From: Lacrimispora amygdalina
GTDB taxonomy: Bacteria; Bacillota; Clostridia; Lachnospirales; Lachnospiraceae
Assembly (NCBI RefSeq): GCF_900205965.1
Contig: NZ_OAOF01000003.1
Span: 310,001 to 374,000, forward strand
Reading direction: 5' to 3'
DNA length: 64,000 nt
This document shows, in pieces, positions 27,022 through 36,642 of this stretch. Position 1 is the stretch's first letter. Every line of letters starts with the position of its first letter. The position numbers and the translations under genes were made by a program. Under the pieces are notes generated by a model that searched no databases, was not told where the DNA came from, and saw only the letters and a list, made by a program, of their open reading frames with translations.

Positions 27022-28311
27022 TTGAAGAAGAAACTTTTAATTTATGCTCATTATTACATACCAGATACGGCATCCACTGGTCAAATTTTGGCAGAACTTG
27101 CAGAAGGTCTCCAAGACCAGTTTGATGTTACAGTTATCTGTGTAATACCATCTTATGGTGGGAAAATTGAAGATAAATATAAAACTAAGAATTATTACTT
27201 TGAAAAAATAAGAGGCGTGAATATAATTAGGGTTCGCGTACCTGATTTCAGTAAGACAAATAAAATGAGTCGCATTAAAAATATCGCAGCATATTTCTTC
27301 AGAGCAATGGGTGTAACTAAGAAGATTGGCAGGCAAGATTATGTTTTGGCCGTAAGTCAACCTCCAGTGCTTGGTGGATTGCTTGGGGTGTATGGAAAAT
27401 GGAAACTTAAGAAGGCTAAATTGATTTATCAAATTCAGGACTTTAACCCTGAACAAATTATAGCGGTTGGTTATCTGAAAAGCAGACCGTTATTGTGGTT
27501 GTTAGGTAAGTTAGATGATTTTTCCTGTAAGCAAGCTGATCTTGTTATTACTGTAGGCCGCGATTTAGTTGAAACGGTGGAGAAGCGTTTTAGAAAAAAT
27601 CTTAAGCACATGCCTAAAGTGGTACTAATTAATAACTGGATTGATGAGAAAGAAATTTATCCGTTGGAGGTAAAACACCCTCGTTTAGTCAAATTCAAGG
27701 AAAAGTATGGACTGACTGATAAGTTTGTAATTTGTTATTCAGGTAATCTTGGTCACTATTATGATCTTATGAATTTGCTAAAGGTTGTAGAGAAGTTTAA
27801 ACCAGATACGGTTACTCCCCCTAGTGAGAAGTATCTGAATGGTAGAGAAGTAATTTTCGCCTTTATTGGTGCCGGCTCCTTACTGGATTTTATGAAGCAA
27901 TACGTGGCTGACCATAATATGACAAATGTTATCTTCATTCCATATCAGGAAAAAGAAGATCTCATTTATTCTTTAAACGCTGGAGATATTCATTGGTGTG
28001 TTAATGCTAAAGGCATAAAAGGTGTTAGCTGTCCGTCAAAATATTACGGCATAGCTGGAGTCGGAAAACCTGTGCTTGGCGTGCTGGAAAAGGGTAGTGA
28101 GATAAGATGCATTATTGAAGAAACAAATGGTGGGCTAGTTTGTACGCCTGGTGAGTATCAAAAGGTGGAAGAGAACCTTCGCTGGTTTATCAGACACGCT
28201 GGTACTATAGAAATGGCGAAGATGGGGAAAAGAAGCAGGGAGTATCTTTTAAATAACCTTACAAGAGAAAAGTCCATCTCTAAATATGCTGAGGAGATAT
28301 TGAAACTCTAA
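27022..28311 (+). CDS. GT4 family glycosyltransferase, WbuB-like
   Basis: 429 residues. N-lobe opens IYAHYYIPDTASTGQIL, a WbuB/WcaI-type start, and QPPVLGG, QIQDFNPEQI and CPSKYYGIAGVGKPVLGV are typical of the same group, which adds fucosamine-type or other amino sugars in known capsule loci. The start codon is TTG with an ideal GGAGGTGAT site. The gene opens the second capsule module, downstream of the gene-free stretch. Donor is not assigned with confidence. Confidence 0.85.
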   Translation: MKKKLLIYAHYYIPDTASTGQILAELAEGLQDQFDVTVICVIPSYGGKIEDKYKTKNYYFEKIRGVNIIRVRVPDFSKTNKMSRIKNIAAYFFRAMGVTKKIGRQDYVLAVSQPPVLGGLLGVYGKWKLKKAKLIYQIQDFNPEQIIAVGYLKSRPLLWLLGKLDDFSCKQADLVITVGRDLVETVEKRFRKNLKHMPKVVLINNWIDEKEIYPLEVKHPRLVKFKEKYGLTDKFVICYSGNLGHYYDLMNLLKVVEKFKPDTVTPPSEKYLNGREVIFAFIGAGSLLDFMKQYVADHNMTNVIFIPYQEKEDLIYSLNAGDIHWCVNAKGIKGVSCPSKYYGIAGVGKPVLGVLEKGSEIRCIIEETNGGLVCTPGEYQKVEENLRWFIRHAGTIEMAKMGKRSREYLLNNLTREKSISKYAEEILKL

Positions 28312-28368
28312 TTACATATGGCTTTAATATTAAAAATAAATTTTGTAGATATTTAGGAAGGGAGCATC

Positions 28369-29613
28369 ATGTATAAAAAAATTGCAGTGGCAGGTACCGG
28401 TTATGTTGGTCTTTCAATAGCTATATTGTTAGCGCAACATAATCATGTTATGGCTGTGGATATAATCCCGGAGAAAGTAGAACTTATCAATAACAAAAGA
28501 TCTCCAATTCAGGATGAATATATTGAGAATTATCTGGCAAAAAAGGAACTTGACCTGACCGCTACTCTGGCTGGTAATTTGGCGTACTCAACAGCGGATT
28601 TTGTTGTTATAGCAGCTCCAACCAATTATGACAGTCATAAAAATTATTTTGATACATCGGCTGTTGAAGTCGTCATCAAACTGGTGACGGAAATAAATCC
28701 GAATGCCATCATAGTTATAAAGAGTACTATTCCAGTTGGATACACAGAGTCAATAAGAGCGAAGACTGGAAATAAAAATATCATTTTCAGTCCAGAGTTT
28801 TTAAGAGAGTCAAAGGCACTGTATGATAATTTATATCCAAGCCGTATTATCGTGGGAACAGATATGAGAGATAAGCGACTTGTAGAAGCAGCTCATACTT
28901 TTGCGGACTTGCTTAAAGAGGGTGCTATGAAAGAAAACATTGATACACTATTTATGGGCTTCACAGAAGCAGAAGCAGTCAAGTTGTTTGCTAATACTTA
29001 TCTTGCTTTAAGAGTATCTTACTTTAATGAATTGGATATATACGCTGAGATGAAAGGGCTAGATACTAAGGCCGTTATACAAGGAGTGGGATTAGATCCA
29101 AGAATTGGTACACACTACAATAATCCTTCTTTTGGTTACGGTGGTTACTGCCTACCGAAAGATACGAAACAATTGTTAGCGAACTATGCGGATATACCGC
29201 AAAATATGATGTCTGCTATCGTTGAGAGCAACAAAACAAGAAAAGATTTTATTGCTGATCGTGTTCTTAAAATGGCTGGATATTATAGCTATGAGAAAGA
29301 TAACCAGTACTGTAAAAGTATAGAAAAAACGGTTGTGATTGGTGTTTTTAGATTAACTATGAAAAGCAATTCCGATAATTTTCGGCAGAGTTCTATTCAG
29401 GGAATTATGAAGCGAATTAAAGCGAAGGGTGCTATGGTAATTATCTACGAACCCACTTTGCAAGATGGTGAGACTTTCTTTGGAAGTAAGATCGTAAATG
29501 ATATGGCTGAGTTCAAGAAGGAATCCGTTGCTATAATTGCAAATAGGTATGATAGTTGTCTGGATGATGTGAAGGAAAAAGTTTATACGAGAGATATTTT
29601 CCGGAGAGATTAG
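28369..29613 (+). CDS. ugd: UDP-glucose 6-dehydrogenase
   Basis: 414 residues. The NAD-binding start is [17 protein letters not shown], followed by SPEFLRES, and the catalytic cysteine sits in [15 protein letters not shown]. The NELDIYAE and [17 protein letters not shown] stretches resemble the short Ugd of Escherichia coli. It oxidises UDP-glucose to UDP-glucuronate, a precursor for acidic capsule sugars. GGAAGGGAG precedes the ATG. Presence here implies glucuronic acid (or a sugar derived from it) in the polysaccharide. Confidence 0.9.
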   Translation: MYKKIAVAGTGYVGLSIAILLAQHNHVMAVDIIPEKVELINNKRSPIQDEYIENYLAKKELDLTATLAGNLAYSTADFVVIAAPTNYDSHKNYFDTSAVEVVIKLVTEINPNAIIVIKSTIPVGYTESIRAKTGNKNIIFSPEFLRESKALYDNLYPSRIIVGTDMRDKRLVEAAHTFADLLKEGAMKENIDTLFMGFTEAEAVKLFANTYLALRVSYFNELDIYAEMKGLDTKAVIQGVGLDPRIGTHYNNPSFGYGGYCLPKDTKQLLANYADIPQNMMSAIVESNKTRKDFIADRVLKMAGYYSYEKDNQYCKSIEKTVVIGVFRLTMKSNSDNFRQSSIQGIMKRIKAKGAMVIIYEPTLQDGETFFGSKIVNDMAEFKKESVAIIANRYDSCLDDVKEKVYTRDIFRRD

Positions 29614-29657
29614 ATAAAGGAAGCGATAGTAATATTGTTCACTAGAAAGGACTCACT

Positions 29658-30236
29658 ATGAACTGTAATTGGTTTAAGATTGTTATGAAATTGAATAATA
29701 TTGAATATGGAAAAAAACTTAAGTTGAAGGGAGTTCCGGTTATCTTTAATAAGTCTGGTGCAAAGTTAAGGATAGGTGACAATGTTACAGTTAAAAGTAG
29801 TTTTTTAAGCAACTTGGTGGGAATATACAGTCGTACCATTATTGTTACGAGAACACCAGGGGCTGAAATTATTATTGGTGATAATGTAGGCATTTCTGGT
29901 GCGACTATTTATGCACGTAAAGGTATATATATCGGTGACAGCACCGCAATCGGAGGAAACTGCAAAATTTTGGATAATGACTTCCATCCCATTGATGCAG
30001 AAAAGAGATTGAAATTATTAAGTGATGTGAATGGTGGCGATAGTGATATGATTATGAGCAGAGAGATACACATCGGTAGAAACTGTTTTATTGGTTGTAA
30101 TAGTATTATTTTGAAAGGCACTGTTCTAGGTGATGGTTGTGTTGTAGGGGCTGGAGCTGTGGTTGCAGGAAAGTTTGGAGCCAATTGTGTAATAGCTGGA
30201 AATCCGGCAAAAGTGATAAAGAAGTTAAAAGATTAA
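29658..30236 (+). CDS. Left-handed beta-helix acyltransferase
   Basis: 192 residues with hexapeptide repeats (for example IGDNVTVKS, IGDNVGISG, IGRNCFIGCNSIILKG, LGDGCVVGAGAVVAG) and the closing AGNPAKVIKK. The family includes maltose and capsule O-acetyltransferases, which use acetyl-CoA to acetylate sugars in the cytoplasm. It probably modifies a sugar of the repeat. AGAAAGGA precedes the ATG at a reasonable distance. Confidence 0.83.
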   Translation: MNCNWFKIVMKLNNIEYGKKLKLKGVPVIFNKSGAKLRIGDNVTVKSSFLSNLVGIYSRTIIVTRTPGAEIIIGDNVGISGATIYARKGIYIGDSTAIGGNCKILDNDFHPIDAEKRLKLLSDVNGGDSDMIMSREIHIGRNCFIGCNSIILKGTVLGDGCVVGAGAVVAGKFGANCVIAGNPAKVIKKLKD

Positions 30237-30384
30237 TCATAAGTTGAAATAAATGTATTAAGAATAGTATATAACATTATGGAATTTGACTATGGGCTGT
30301 CTTTGTTTTGCTTCTTTGATTTTTGTAAGGCTTTCGGAAATATAAATATTCTTGAAATGAAGCCTTTTGTAACCACACTTAAAA

Positions 30385-30412
30385 TTGTATTTTTCAAAGT
30401 GATTGATATTAT
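30385..30412 (+). promoter_or_regulatory. Possible promoter before the GT2 gene
   Basis: TTGTAT, 16 bases, TATTAT in the 200-base gap between genes. A modest match; it could give independent expression of the following gene. Confidence 0.35.
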
Positions 30413-30438
30413 GCTACAAACTTAGGAGGTGATACTTC

Positions 30439-31332
30439 ATGGTAGATTTAACTATTATTATCCTGACAAAGAATGAAGAACAGAATATAGAAAAGTGCAT
30501 ATCTTCTTTCAAGAGTATTGCGAGACGTGTGGTCATTATAGATAGTTATAGCATAGACGATACCGTTGAAAAGGCAAAAGAACTAGGAGCAGAGGTATTT
30601 GAACATCCGTTTGAGAATCATGCTGCACAGTTCAATTGGGCTCTTGAGAACATCAATCTTAACACACAATGGGTTGCTAAGATTGATGCTGATGAGGAGT
30701 TTACACCAGAATTAGCAACTGAAATTGAGAAAAAATTAGACAAGCTACCTAATAATGTGAATGGAATTATTCTACGTCGGCGGGTCTATTTCATGGGACG
30801 TTGGTTGAAGCATGGTGGAAAGTATCCTGAATTATTGTTGCGAATTTTTCGCGTTGGACATGGTATGTCTGAAATAAAGATGATGGATGAACATCTTATT
30901 ATCACTGATGGAGAGGTTGTACAGTTTAAGAATGATTTCAGCGATAACAATAACAAGAACGTTGAATGGTGGATAAATAAACATAACTGGTATTCCAACA
31001 AGGAGGTGTTAGACCTACAGATGAAAAAAAATAAAGATCAATTTCTGAGCGGGACTGTCACATCCACACAAGCAAAGATAAAACGTTTGATTAAGAGCAA
31101 TGGTTACTACTTTTTACCGAAGTTTATTAGAGCGCACATTTACTTTATTTATAGATATTATTTTTGCCTAGGGTTTCTGGATGGTATAGAAGGAAAAATC
31201 TACACGTTCTTACAGGCATATTGGTATAGATATCTTGTGGATGTTAAATTGTATGAGTGTGAAAAATTAGGAGTTGTCATAGAAAAACAAGGTGCATTAG
31301 AAGCGAAATCAAACTCACCTAATAAAGTATAG
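30439..31332 (+). CDS. GT2 family glycosyltransferase, WaaE/KdtX-like
   Basis: 297 residues. Opens LTIIILTKNEEQNIEKCISS, then VIDSYSIDDTVEKA and KIDADEEFTPEL, typical of the WaaE/KdtX-like GT2 group that uses a DxD motif in an inner-membrane context. AGGAGGTGAT precedes the ATG 7 bases away. It likely transfers one sugar of the capsule unit. The group is named for lipopolysaccharide enzymes, but Gram-positive capsule loci have relatives. Confidence 0.83.
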   Translation: MVDLTIIILTKNEEQNIEKCISSFKSIARRVVIIDSYSIDDTVEKAKELGAEVFEHPFENHAAQFNWALENINLNTQWVAKIDADEEFTPELATEIEKKLDKLPNNVNGIILRRRVYFMGRWLKHGGKYPELLLRIFRVGHGMSEIKMMDEHLIITDGEVVQFKNDFSDNNNKNVEWWINKHNWYSNKEVLDLQMKKNKDQFLSGTVTSTQAKIKRLIKSNGYYFLPKFIRAHIYFIYRYYFCLGFLDGIEGKIYTFLQAYWYRYLVDVKLYECEKLGVVIEKQGALEAKSNSPNKV

Positions 31333-31574
31333 CTTTGCCCTTCTTTTATTAAAGAATGTTTTTGCAGTCGCTATATTAGTCGTTACCGAAAGTTGGCTGA
31401 CAAATTTAGAAAACTTTATGTGACGATTGATCAAAAGTGGTGTCATAATCCTGTATATATACAGACCTGAAAATTTCTTAAATGATAAGTACTGTGTGAA
31501 CTGTAAATTATAAGTTGGCAGATGAAGCTTTAAAAGAATACTAGTTAATTCTTAAAATGATCTTAATATTATAA
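31333..31574. other. Gene-free stretch upstream of an acyltransferase
   Basis: About 240 AT-rich bases with no reading frame of note. I see no RNA structure or repeat in it. A promoter follows immediately. Confidence 0.5.
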
Positions 31575-31604
31575 TTGAATAGATTCTGAATTATAGTATA
31601 TAAT
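31575..31604 (+). promoter_or_regulatory. Promoter of the acyltransferase and following genes
   Basis: TTGAAT, 18 bases, TATAAT. Spacing is one base long but the -10 is perfect. It suggests a third transcription unit within the capsule locus. Confidence 0.6.
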
Positions 31605-31729
31605 TGGTATAGCGAATTTAAGTTTAGTATAGGCGAATTGGTCTGTCCTTTTATTTTTTAATGTACGATTGCTAGTAAAAAGTGATGCAGATTAAAAAAG
31701 AGAGTTTGAGTTATGAGGAAAGGGATAAG

Positions 31730-32368
31730 ATGCGAAGACTGTTAGTATTGATTAGGAATATATTATCTATTCCATATAGAATTTTTTGTACACATATTGC
31801 GGTAATCGCTGTACTTCAAGAAGCCGTGGTAGATAAGAATGCAGCTATTTGTTCTGGAGTGAAGTTTTACCGAGGAAAGCTTGGTAAGTATTCATATATT
31901 GGTAACAATAGCTTTGTTACAGATACAGAAATAGGGAATTTCACTTCAATATCTATGAATTGCTATATAGGTGGAACTGCACATCCTACAGAGTGGGTCT
32001 CAACATCACCGGTATTCCACAAATGGGGAAATGTCATGAAGAAGAATTTCTCACGTCATGAGTTCGAAATCTTTAAGCGTACAATCATAGGTAACGATGT
32101 ATGGATTGGAAACCGTGTAATGATAAAGGCTGGTGTTAGCGTGGGCGATGGTGCAGTTATTGGCATGGGCTCGATAGTTACAAAAGATATAGGAGCTTAT
32201 GAAATTTGGGCTGGTAATCCGGCTAAGATGATTAGAAAACGCTTTGATGATGAAATGATATCTAAATTGGAGGAAATCAAATGGTGGGAATGGTCAGACG
32301 AAAAATTATTTAATTACGCAGAAGAATTCGTTTCACCAAAAGAGCTTTTTAGAAGTATGGAGGAGTAG
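31730..32368 (+). CDS. CatB-like left-handed beta-helix acetyltransferase
   Basis: 212 residues from the ATG at 31730, chosen because GAGGAAAGGG lies just before it; a longer frame begins with GTG at 31682 without a site. Hexapeptide repeats run from about residue 30 (GKYSYIGNNSFV, GNDVWIGNRVMIKAGV, GDGAVIGMGSIV) and end AGNPAKMIRKRF, the CatB/VatD-like xenobiotic and sugar acetyltransferase group. In this position it probably O- or N-acetylates a capsule sugar. A GTG-started glycosyltransferase follows 3 bases after its stop. Confidence 0.83.
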   Translation: MRRLLVLIRNILSIPYRIFCTHIAVIAVLQEAVVDKNAAICSGVKFYRGKLGKYSYIGNNSFVTDTEIGNFTSISMNCYIGGTAHPTEWVSTSPVFHKWGNVMKKNFSRHEFEIFKRTIIGNDVWIGNRVMIKAGVSVGDGAVIGMGSIVTKDIGAYEIWAGNPAKMIRKRFDDEMISKLEEIKWWEWSDEKLFNYAEEFVSPKELFRSMEE

Positions 32369-32371
32369 CCC

Positions 32372-33529
32372 GTGAAGATAGTTCATATGTGTCTGGGGTG
32401 TTTTTTCCCAGATAATTATTCTTATCAAGAAAATATGCTACCTAAGTTCCATAAAGAACTTGGTTATGAAGTAGAAGTAATTGCATCTTTAATGACTTTT
32501 GATAAAGATGGTAAAAGCACATTTTTGAAAAAGGGAGTTATTTATCAAAATGAATATGACATTAAAGTGACTCGGTTGGATTATAAAACTCCGTTGAAGG
32601 TTTACCGGAAGCTAAAACGCTACAATGGAACAATTGGAGCGCTTGAAAAAGCTAAACCTGATATTTTATTTATTCATGGTTGTCAGTTTATGGATATCGA
32701 TGAGACTGTAAAGTATGTGAAATCAAATCCTGGAGTGAAGGTTTATGTAGATAATCACGCTGATTTTTCTAACAGTGCGAGAAACTGGTTTTCTAAGAAT
32801 ATTCTTCATAAAATGCTCTGGAGATATACTGCTCATATTATAGAACCTTATACAAGTAAATTTTATGGTGTGCTTCCAGCAAGAGTCGATTTCCTTGAAC
32901 ATATTTATAACCTTCCGAAAGATAAGTGTGAGCTCCTAGTTATGGGTGCCGACGATGATAAGGTAGAGGCGGCTAATAGGCCAGAAATAAGGAAAGAAAT
33001 TCGAGAAAAATATGGGATAACAAAAGATGATTTTCTTATTATGACAGGAGGTAAGATAGATTCATTTAAAACTCAGACACTTTTACTCATGGAGGCTGTA
33101 GCAAAGATTAAAAACCCAAAGGTTAAGCTACTAGTGTTTGGCTCTGTGACACCTGATTTGAAAGAAAGATTTAATAAATTATGTGTAGAGGAAAAAGTGA
33201 TTTATGTGGGCTGGGTGAAAGCAGAGAATTCATATTCTTATTTAACTGCAGCTGATTTACTAGTTTTTCCTGGCAGACATTCAGTATTCTGGGAGCAGGC
33301 ATGCGGACAGGGTAAGCCTATGCTTGTTAAGTATTGGGATGGCACCACACATGTTGATTTGGGAGGAAATATAGGTTTTCTTTATAAAGATAGTGCAAAC
33401 GAGATATATGAAAAAATTAAAGAATTAACAGATTTCCCTGAAAAGTTTGAAGCAATGAAAGCTGTTGCCGAGAGTAAAGGAATGGAAGTGTTCTCTTATA
33501 AAAAGATTGCAGAAAGGTGCCTCCAATAA
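32372..33529 (+). CDS. GT4-like glycosyltransferase
   Basis: 385 residues. The N-lobe opens VHMCLGCFFPDNYSYQENML, and the C-lobe has MTGGKIDSFKTQTLLLMEA and FPGRHSVFWEQACGQGKP, the GT4-type donor region in a diverged form. The start codon is GTG, with GGAGGAG 7 bases upstream. It belongs to a run of closely spaced genes (3-base gaps on either side). Function: addition of a sugar to the lipid-linked unit, specificity unknown. Confidence 0.8.
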   Translation: MKIVHMCLGCFFPDNYSYQENMLPKFHKELGYEVEVIASLMTFDKDGKSTFLKKGVIYQNEYDIKVTRLDYKTPLKVYRKLKRYNGTIGALEKAKPDILFIHGCQFMDIDETVKYVKSNPGVKVYVDNHADFSNSARNWFSKNILHKMLWRYTAHIIEPYTSKFYGVLPARVDFLEHIYNLPKDKCELLVMGADDDKVEAANRPEIRKEIREKYGITKDDFLIMTGGKIDSFKTQTLLLMEAVAKIKNPKVKLLVFGSVTPDLKERFNKLCVEEKVIYVGWVKAENSYSYLTAADLLVFPGRHSVFWEQACGQGKPMLVKYWDGTTHVDLGGNIGFLYKDSANEIYEKIKELTDFPEKFEAMKAVAESKGMEVFSYKKIAERCLQ

Positions 33530-33532
33530 AAT

Positions 33533-34426
33533 ATGAATGTTGTTAATAAGCTTGACCATGTAAGAAAGATTAAAAATAGAAAAATAAAGTCAGTAGCTTA
33601 TAGAATAAACAAGCTACTGCTTAATTCACTGTATCCTGTTTCAACTAGATTTAAATATGGAATTGATGAAAAATCAGATATTATTATTTCATTAACTTCT
33701 TTTCCTGCAAGAATAAACACTGTTTGGATTACAATACAGACTTTATTGAATCAGACTGTTAAACCTAAAAAATTGATTTTGTGGTTGGCAGAAGAACAGT
33801 TTATAAATAAAGAGAAAGACTTGCCCCATAAACTGTTAAAGCAAAAAGAATATGGATTAACCATTAAGTTTTGTGATGATCTTCGTCCTCATAAAAAGTA
33901 CTTTTATGCAATGCAGCAGTATCCAAAGTGTGCTATTATAACAGTTGATGATGATATTTTTTATCCGGAAACATTAGTAGAAGAACTGCAGAAGCTATCG
34001 AAAAAGTATCCAGATACGGTATGTTGCACATGGGCACATGAGATTACATTCGAGAATGGCGAGATAGCGCCATATGGACAATGGAGCTATGGAGTAAATG
34101 GGTATGAACCAAACATGAAACTTATTCCTATTGGTTGTGGTGGTGTGTTGTATCCTGCCTCAATTTTACCAATGGAAACTTATGACAAAGAAACAATTAA
34201 AAAGATATGTTTAAATTCAGATGACTTATGGCTAAAGGGTATGTCTGTTTTAAATGATGTTCCTGCTGTTAGAATAAGAAAGGAACCATTAATATATTAT
34301 TCACTCGTCAATACAAAGTCAAGTGGTCTTTATGTAACTAATATTGGACAGGATAGAAATGATATAGCCTTAAGAAAAATTATAGAAATTTTTCCAAAGG
34401 TGAATGAAAAGCTGTTATATAAATAG
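33533..34426 (+). CDS. Probable capsule glycosyltransferase, GT-A-like
   Basis: 297 residues. A GT-A-like pattern is seen: DIIISLTSFPARINTVWITI at the nucleotide-binding start, LRPHKKYFYAM, then VDDDIFYP as the metal-binding DDD. Later WAHEITFENGEIAPYG and SDDLWLKGMSVL resemble acceptor-site motifs of uncharacterised capsule glycosyltransferases. No signal peptide or membrane segment. It lies 3 bases after the preceding glycosyltransferase. Family is recognised only loosely, and the sugar is unknown. Confidence 0.65.
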   Translation: MNVVNKLDHVRKIKNRKIKSVAYRINKLLLNSLYPVSTRFKYGIDEKSDIIISLTSFPARINTVWITIQTLLNQTVKPKKLILWLAEEQFINKEKDLPHKLLKQKEYGLTIKFCDDLRPHKKYFYAMQQYPKCAIITVDDDIFYPETLVEELQKLSKKYPDTVCCTWAHEITFENGEIAPYGQWSYGVNGYEPNMKLIPIGCGGVLYPASILPMETYDKETIKKICLNSDDLWLKGMSVLNDVPAVRIRKEPLIYYSLVNTKSSGLYVTNIGQDRNDIALRKIIEIFPKVNEKLLYK

Positions 34427-34453
34427 ATTAGAAAAAGAAGGAGTAACATTCTT

Positions 34454-35719
34454 GTGGGTTCAAAAACAATGAAGAGAATTTGTTGGCTGTGCATTTTTTT
34501 ATGTTCATTGGGAATATCATTTTTTTCAATTAGATTAGGTTCAATAGCGCTTGATAATTCCAAATTTGCTTTTTTGATTTTGTTAATTTCAATAATAATC
34601 TGGTGCCTTAGTTCAAAACACGCGATACTTAAAATAAAAAGAGATTTTTGTGGTCATATTCAAATTTTTATGTTTATTTGGTTTATCTATGGTCTTATTA
34701 ATGTTTTCTTCGTAAAAGAAATATATGAATATTTAGCAAATTTAATTGCTCTTTTTGAGGGATTAGTAGCAACTATAGCTTTTTGTACATTTTTTGATAA
34801 GTTGGATGACATTATTGTTTCAATGAAGGCTTTTCTAATTGCAGGCGTGATTCATAATATTATAGGTTGGCAAGAATACATTACTGGTAATTATAGATTT
34901 GTTAATGAAGACATTGTATATGCCTTTAGAAGAACGAGAAACCCGGTTTCCTCATTTGGTAACTGCAATGATTTCGCGACTTTTATATTCTTTGTTCTTT
35001 TTATCTCAATAATACTTGTGTTAATATCCAAGAAAAAAATAGCAAAAATATTATATTTTGGAATAGCCGCCTCTTCTGTGTTAATGATTGTTTTTTCTGG
35101 ATCCCGTGCGAATATGCTCGCTACATTTATAACTGCATTTATTTTAATTGTGTATATGGTATTTAAATCAAGCGGTAGAAAAGGATTAAAATATTTATTA
35201 TTAGCAATATTAACAATTTTTTTAGGAATTATTATTGGTTTATATAACGGTTTACAGTATATTATATTGAATTTTTTTAATGATCCAGGAACTGTTAGCT
35301 CTAATTCTGAGAGGATAAAGTTGATTTTAAATGGTATTTATTTTTTAAAAGATTCCTTTGGCTTAGGGATAGGTGCAGGAAGTGTTGACTATTGGTTACA
35401 GAATTTAGCTAGATATCCTGTAACTGTTCATAAATTACACAATTGGTTCTTAGAAATCCTGACCTCTTACGGAATATTTATTTTTGTTGGATATATGTGG
35501 TCATATTGGAAATTAATTAAAAGAAATATATATATAGCCTGTAAAATTAAAAATGAAAAAGAAAAATGGACCTCTCTGTGCTTTGGAATATTGCTAATAG
35601 GGTATGTATTGTCCTCTATTAGTGATGGGTCAAATTTTCTACATATTTGGTTGTGGTGTTTTTGGGGGGTTGCTATTGCAAAGTGTAATATATCACCCAA
35701 CTTTCAGAAAGGTAAATAA
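34454..35719 (+). CDS. O-antigen ligase/Wzy-like membrane protein
   Basis: 421 residues, about eleven membrane segments. FGNCNDFATFIF and VFSGSRANMLATF are common to the O-antigen ligase/Wzy superfamily, and a loop with LGIGAGSVDYW and VHKLHNWFLEILTSYG carries the conserved His. GTG start with AAGGAG about 10 bases upstream; an ATG 5 codons later is the alternative. It is the third polymerase or ligase candidate in this locus and sits next to a fucosyltransferase, so it probably acts on the second glycan. Confidence 0.75.
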   Translation: MGSKTMKRICWLCIFLCSLGISFFSIRLGSIALDNSKFAFLILLISIIIWCLSSKHAILKIKRDFCGHIQIFMFIWFIYGLINVFFVKEIYEYLANLIALFEGLVATIAFCTFFDKLDDIIVSMKAFLIAGVIHNIIGWQEYITGNYRFVNEDIVYAFRRTRNPVSSFGNCNDFATFIFFVLFISIILVLISKKKIAKILYFGIAASSVLMIVFSGSRANMLATFITAFILIVYMVFKSSGRKGLKYLLLAILTIFLGIIIGLYNGLQYIILNFFNDPGTVSSNSERIKLILNGIYFLKDSFGLGIGAGSVDYWLQNLARYPVTVHKLHNWFLEILTSYGIFIFVGYMWSYWKLIKRNIYIACKIKNEKEKWTSLCFGILLIGYVLSSISDGSNFLHIWLWCFWGVAIAKCNISPNFQKGK

Positions 35720-35721
35720 CT

Positions 35722-36642
35722 ATGATATACTTATTAATGAACAATGGTGGACTAGGAAATCAAATGTATCAATATGCGTTTGCAAGAAAGCTGCAAAAAT
35801 TATATGGTGACCAGATATGTTGCGATGTAAGTAAGTTTGCATATAAAGAATCATCTGCAACTAAAAGACCATTTGCGTTGGATAATTTTATGTTGACAAA
35901 TAATTTGAATATTGGAGTCTTTTCTTTTAGACGATTAGTATGTAAATTAAAGCAAAAATTGAATAAATATGAAAAAGATAATGAAAAATTGGCAAGAAAA
36001 GGGTTATTTATACCTAACTCTTATATGGATTATTATCCAACTGAAATTTGTTTATCAAAAAATAAATATGTAAAGGGTCTATTTCAATCTCATCGATGTT
36101 TTGATGATATTAAGGATATATTAAGAGCTGATTTTGTGTTAAAAGAGAAATCATCAATATCAGTACTGGTCTTACAGGAAGAAATCAAAAAGGTTAATTC
36201 AGTATGTGTTCATTGGAGACGAGGCGATTATCTTGAGGCTCAATATGCACATCTTAATATTTGTAATTTGGATTATTATAAAAGGGCAATGGATGCAGCT
36301 TTAAAGGAGTTAGTAAACCCTGTTTTTTATATTTTTACTAATTCTATAGATGACGCTAATTACATTAAAAACAACTATAAATTTCCATATTGTATAAAAT
36401 ATATAAATCTGGAATTAATTGATACTTGTCATTCTGATTTAGATGATTTTATCTTAATGAAATCTTGCAGACATTTTATTATTTCTAATAGCACATTTAG
36501 TTGGTGGGCGCAGTATTTAAATGATAATAATAATAAATTAGTTTATGCTCCTTCAATCTGGATGAGAAGTAATATAGATACTTCTGAGTTATATCAGGAT
36601 GATTGGAAGATTATAGACATTGGGGATAAAACCATTGAATAG
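35722..36642 (+). CDS. Alpha-1,2-fucosyltransferase, GT11
   Basis: 306 residues. Starts MNNGGLGNQMYQYAFARKL, has the donor-binding VHWRRGDY at about residues 163-170, and ends with STFSWWAQYL, the three hallmarks of GT11 alpha-1,2-fucosyltransferases (HxRRxD, SNSTFSWW). It transfers L-fucose from GDP-fucose to a galactose-like acceptor. The whole GDP-fucose pathway (gmd, fcl, manC, phosphohexomutase) is encoded further down. The AAAGG site lies 8 bases before the ATG, next to the stop of the preceding gene. The result would be a fucosylated surface glycan, possibly like host H-antigen. Confidence 0.9.
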   Translation: MIYLLMNNGGLGNQMYQYAFARKLQKLYGDQICCDVSKFAYKESSATKRPFALDNFMLTNNLNIGVFSFRRLVCKLKQKLNKYEKDNEKLARKGLFIPNSYMDYYPTEICLSKNKYVKGLFQSHRCFDDIKDILRADFVLKEKSSISVLVLQEEIKKVNSVCVHWRRGDYLEAQYAHLNICNLDYYKRAMDAALKELVNPVFYIFTNSIDDANYIKNNYKFPYCIKYINLELIDTCHSDLDDFILMKSCRHFIISNSTFSWWAQYLNDNNNKLVYAPSIWMRSNIDTSELYQDDWKIIDIGDKTIE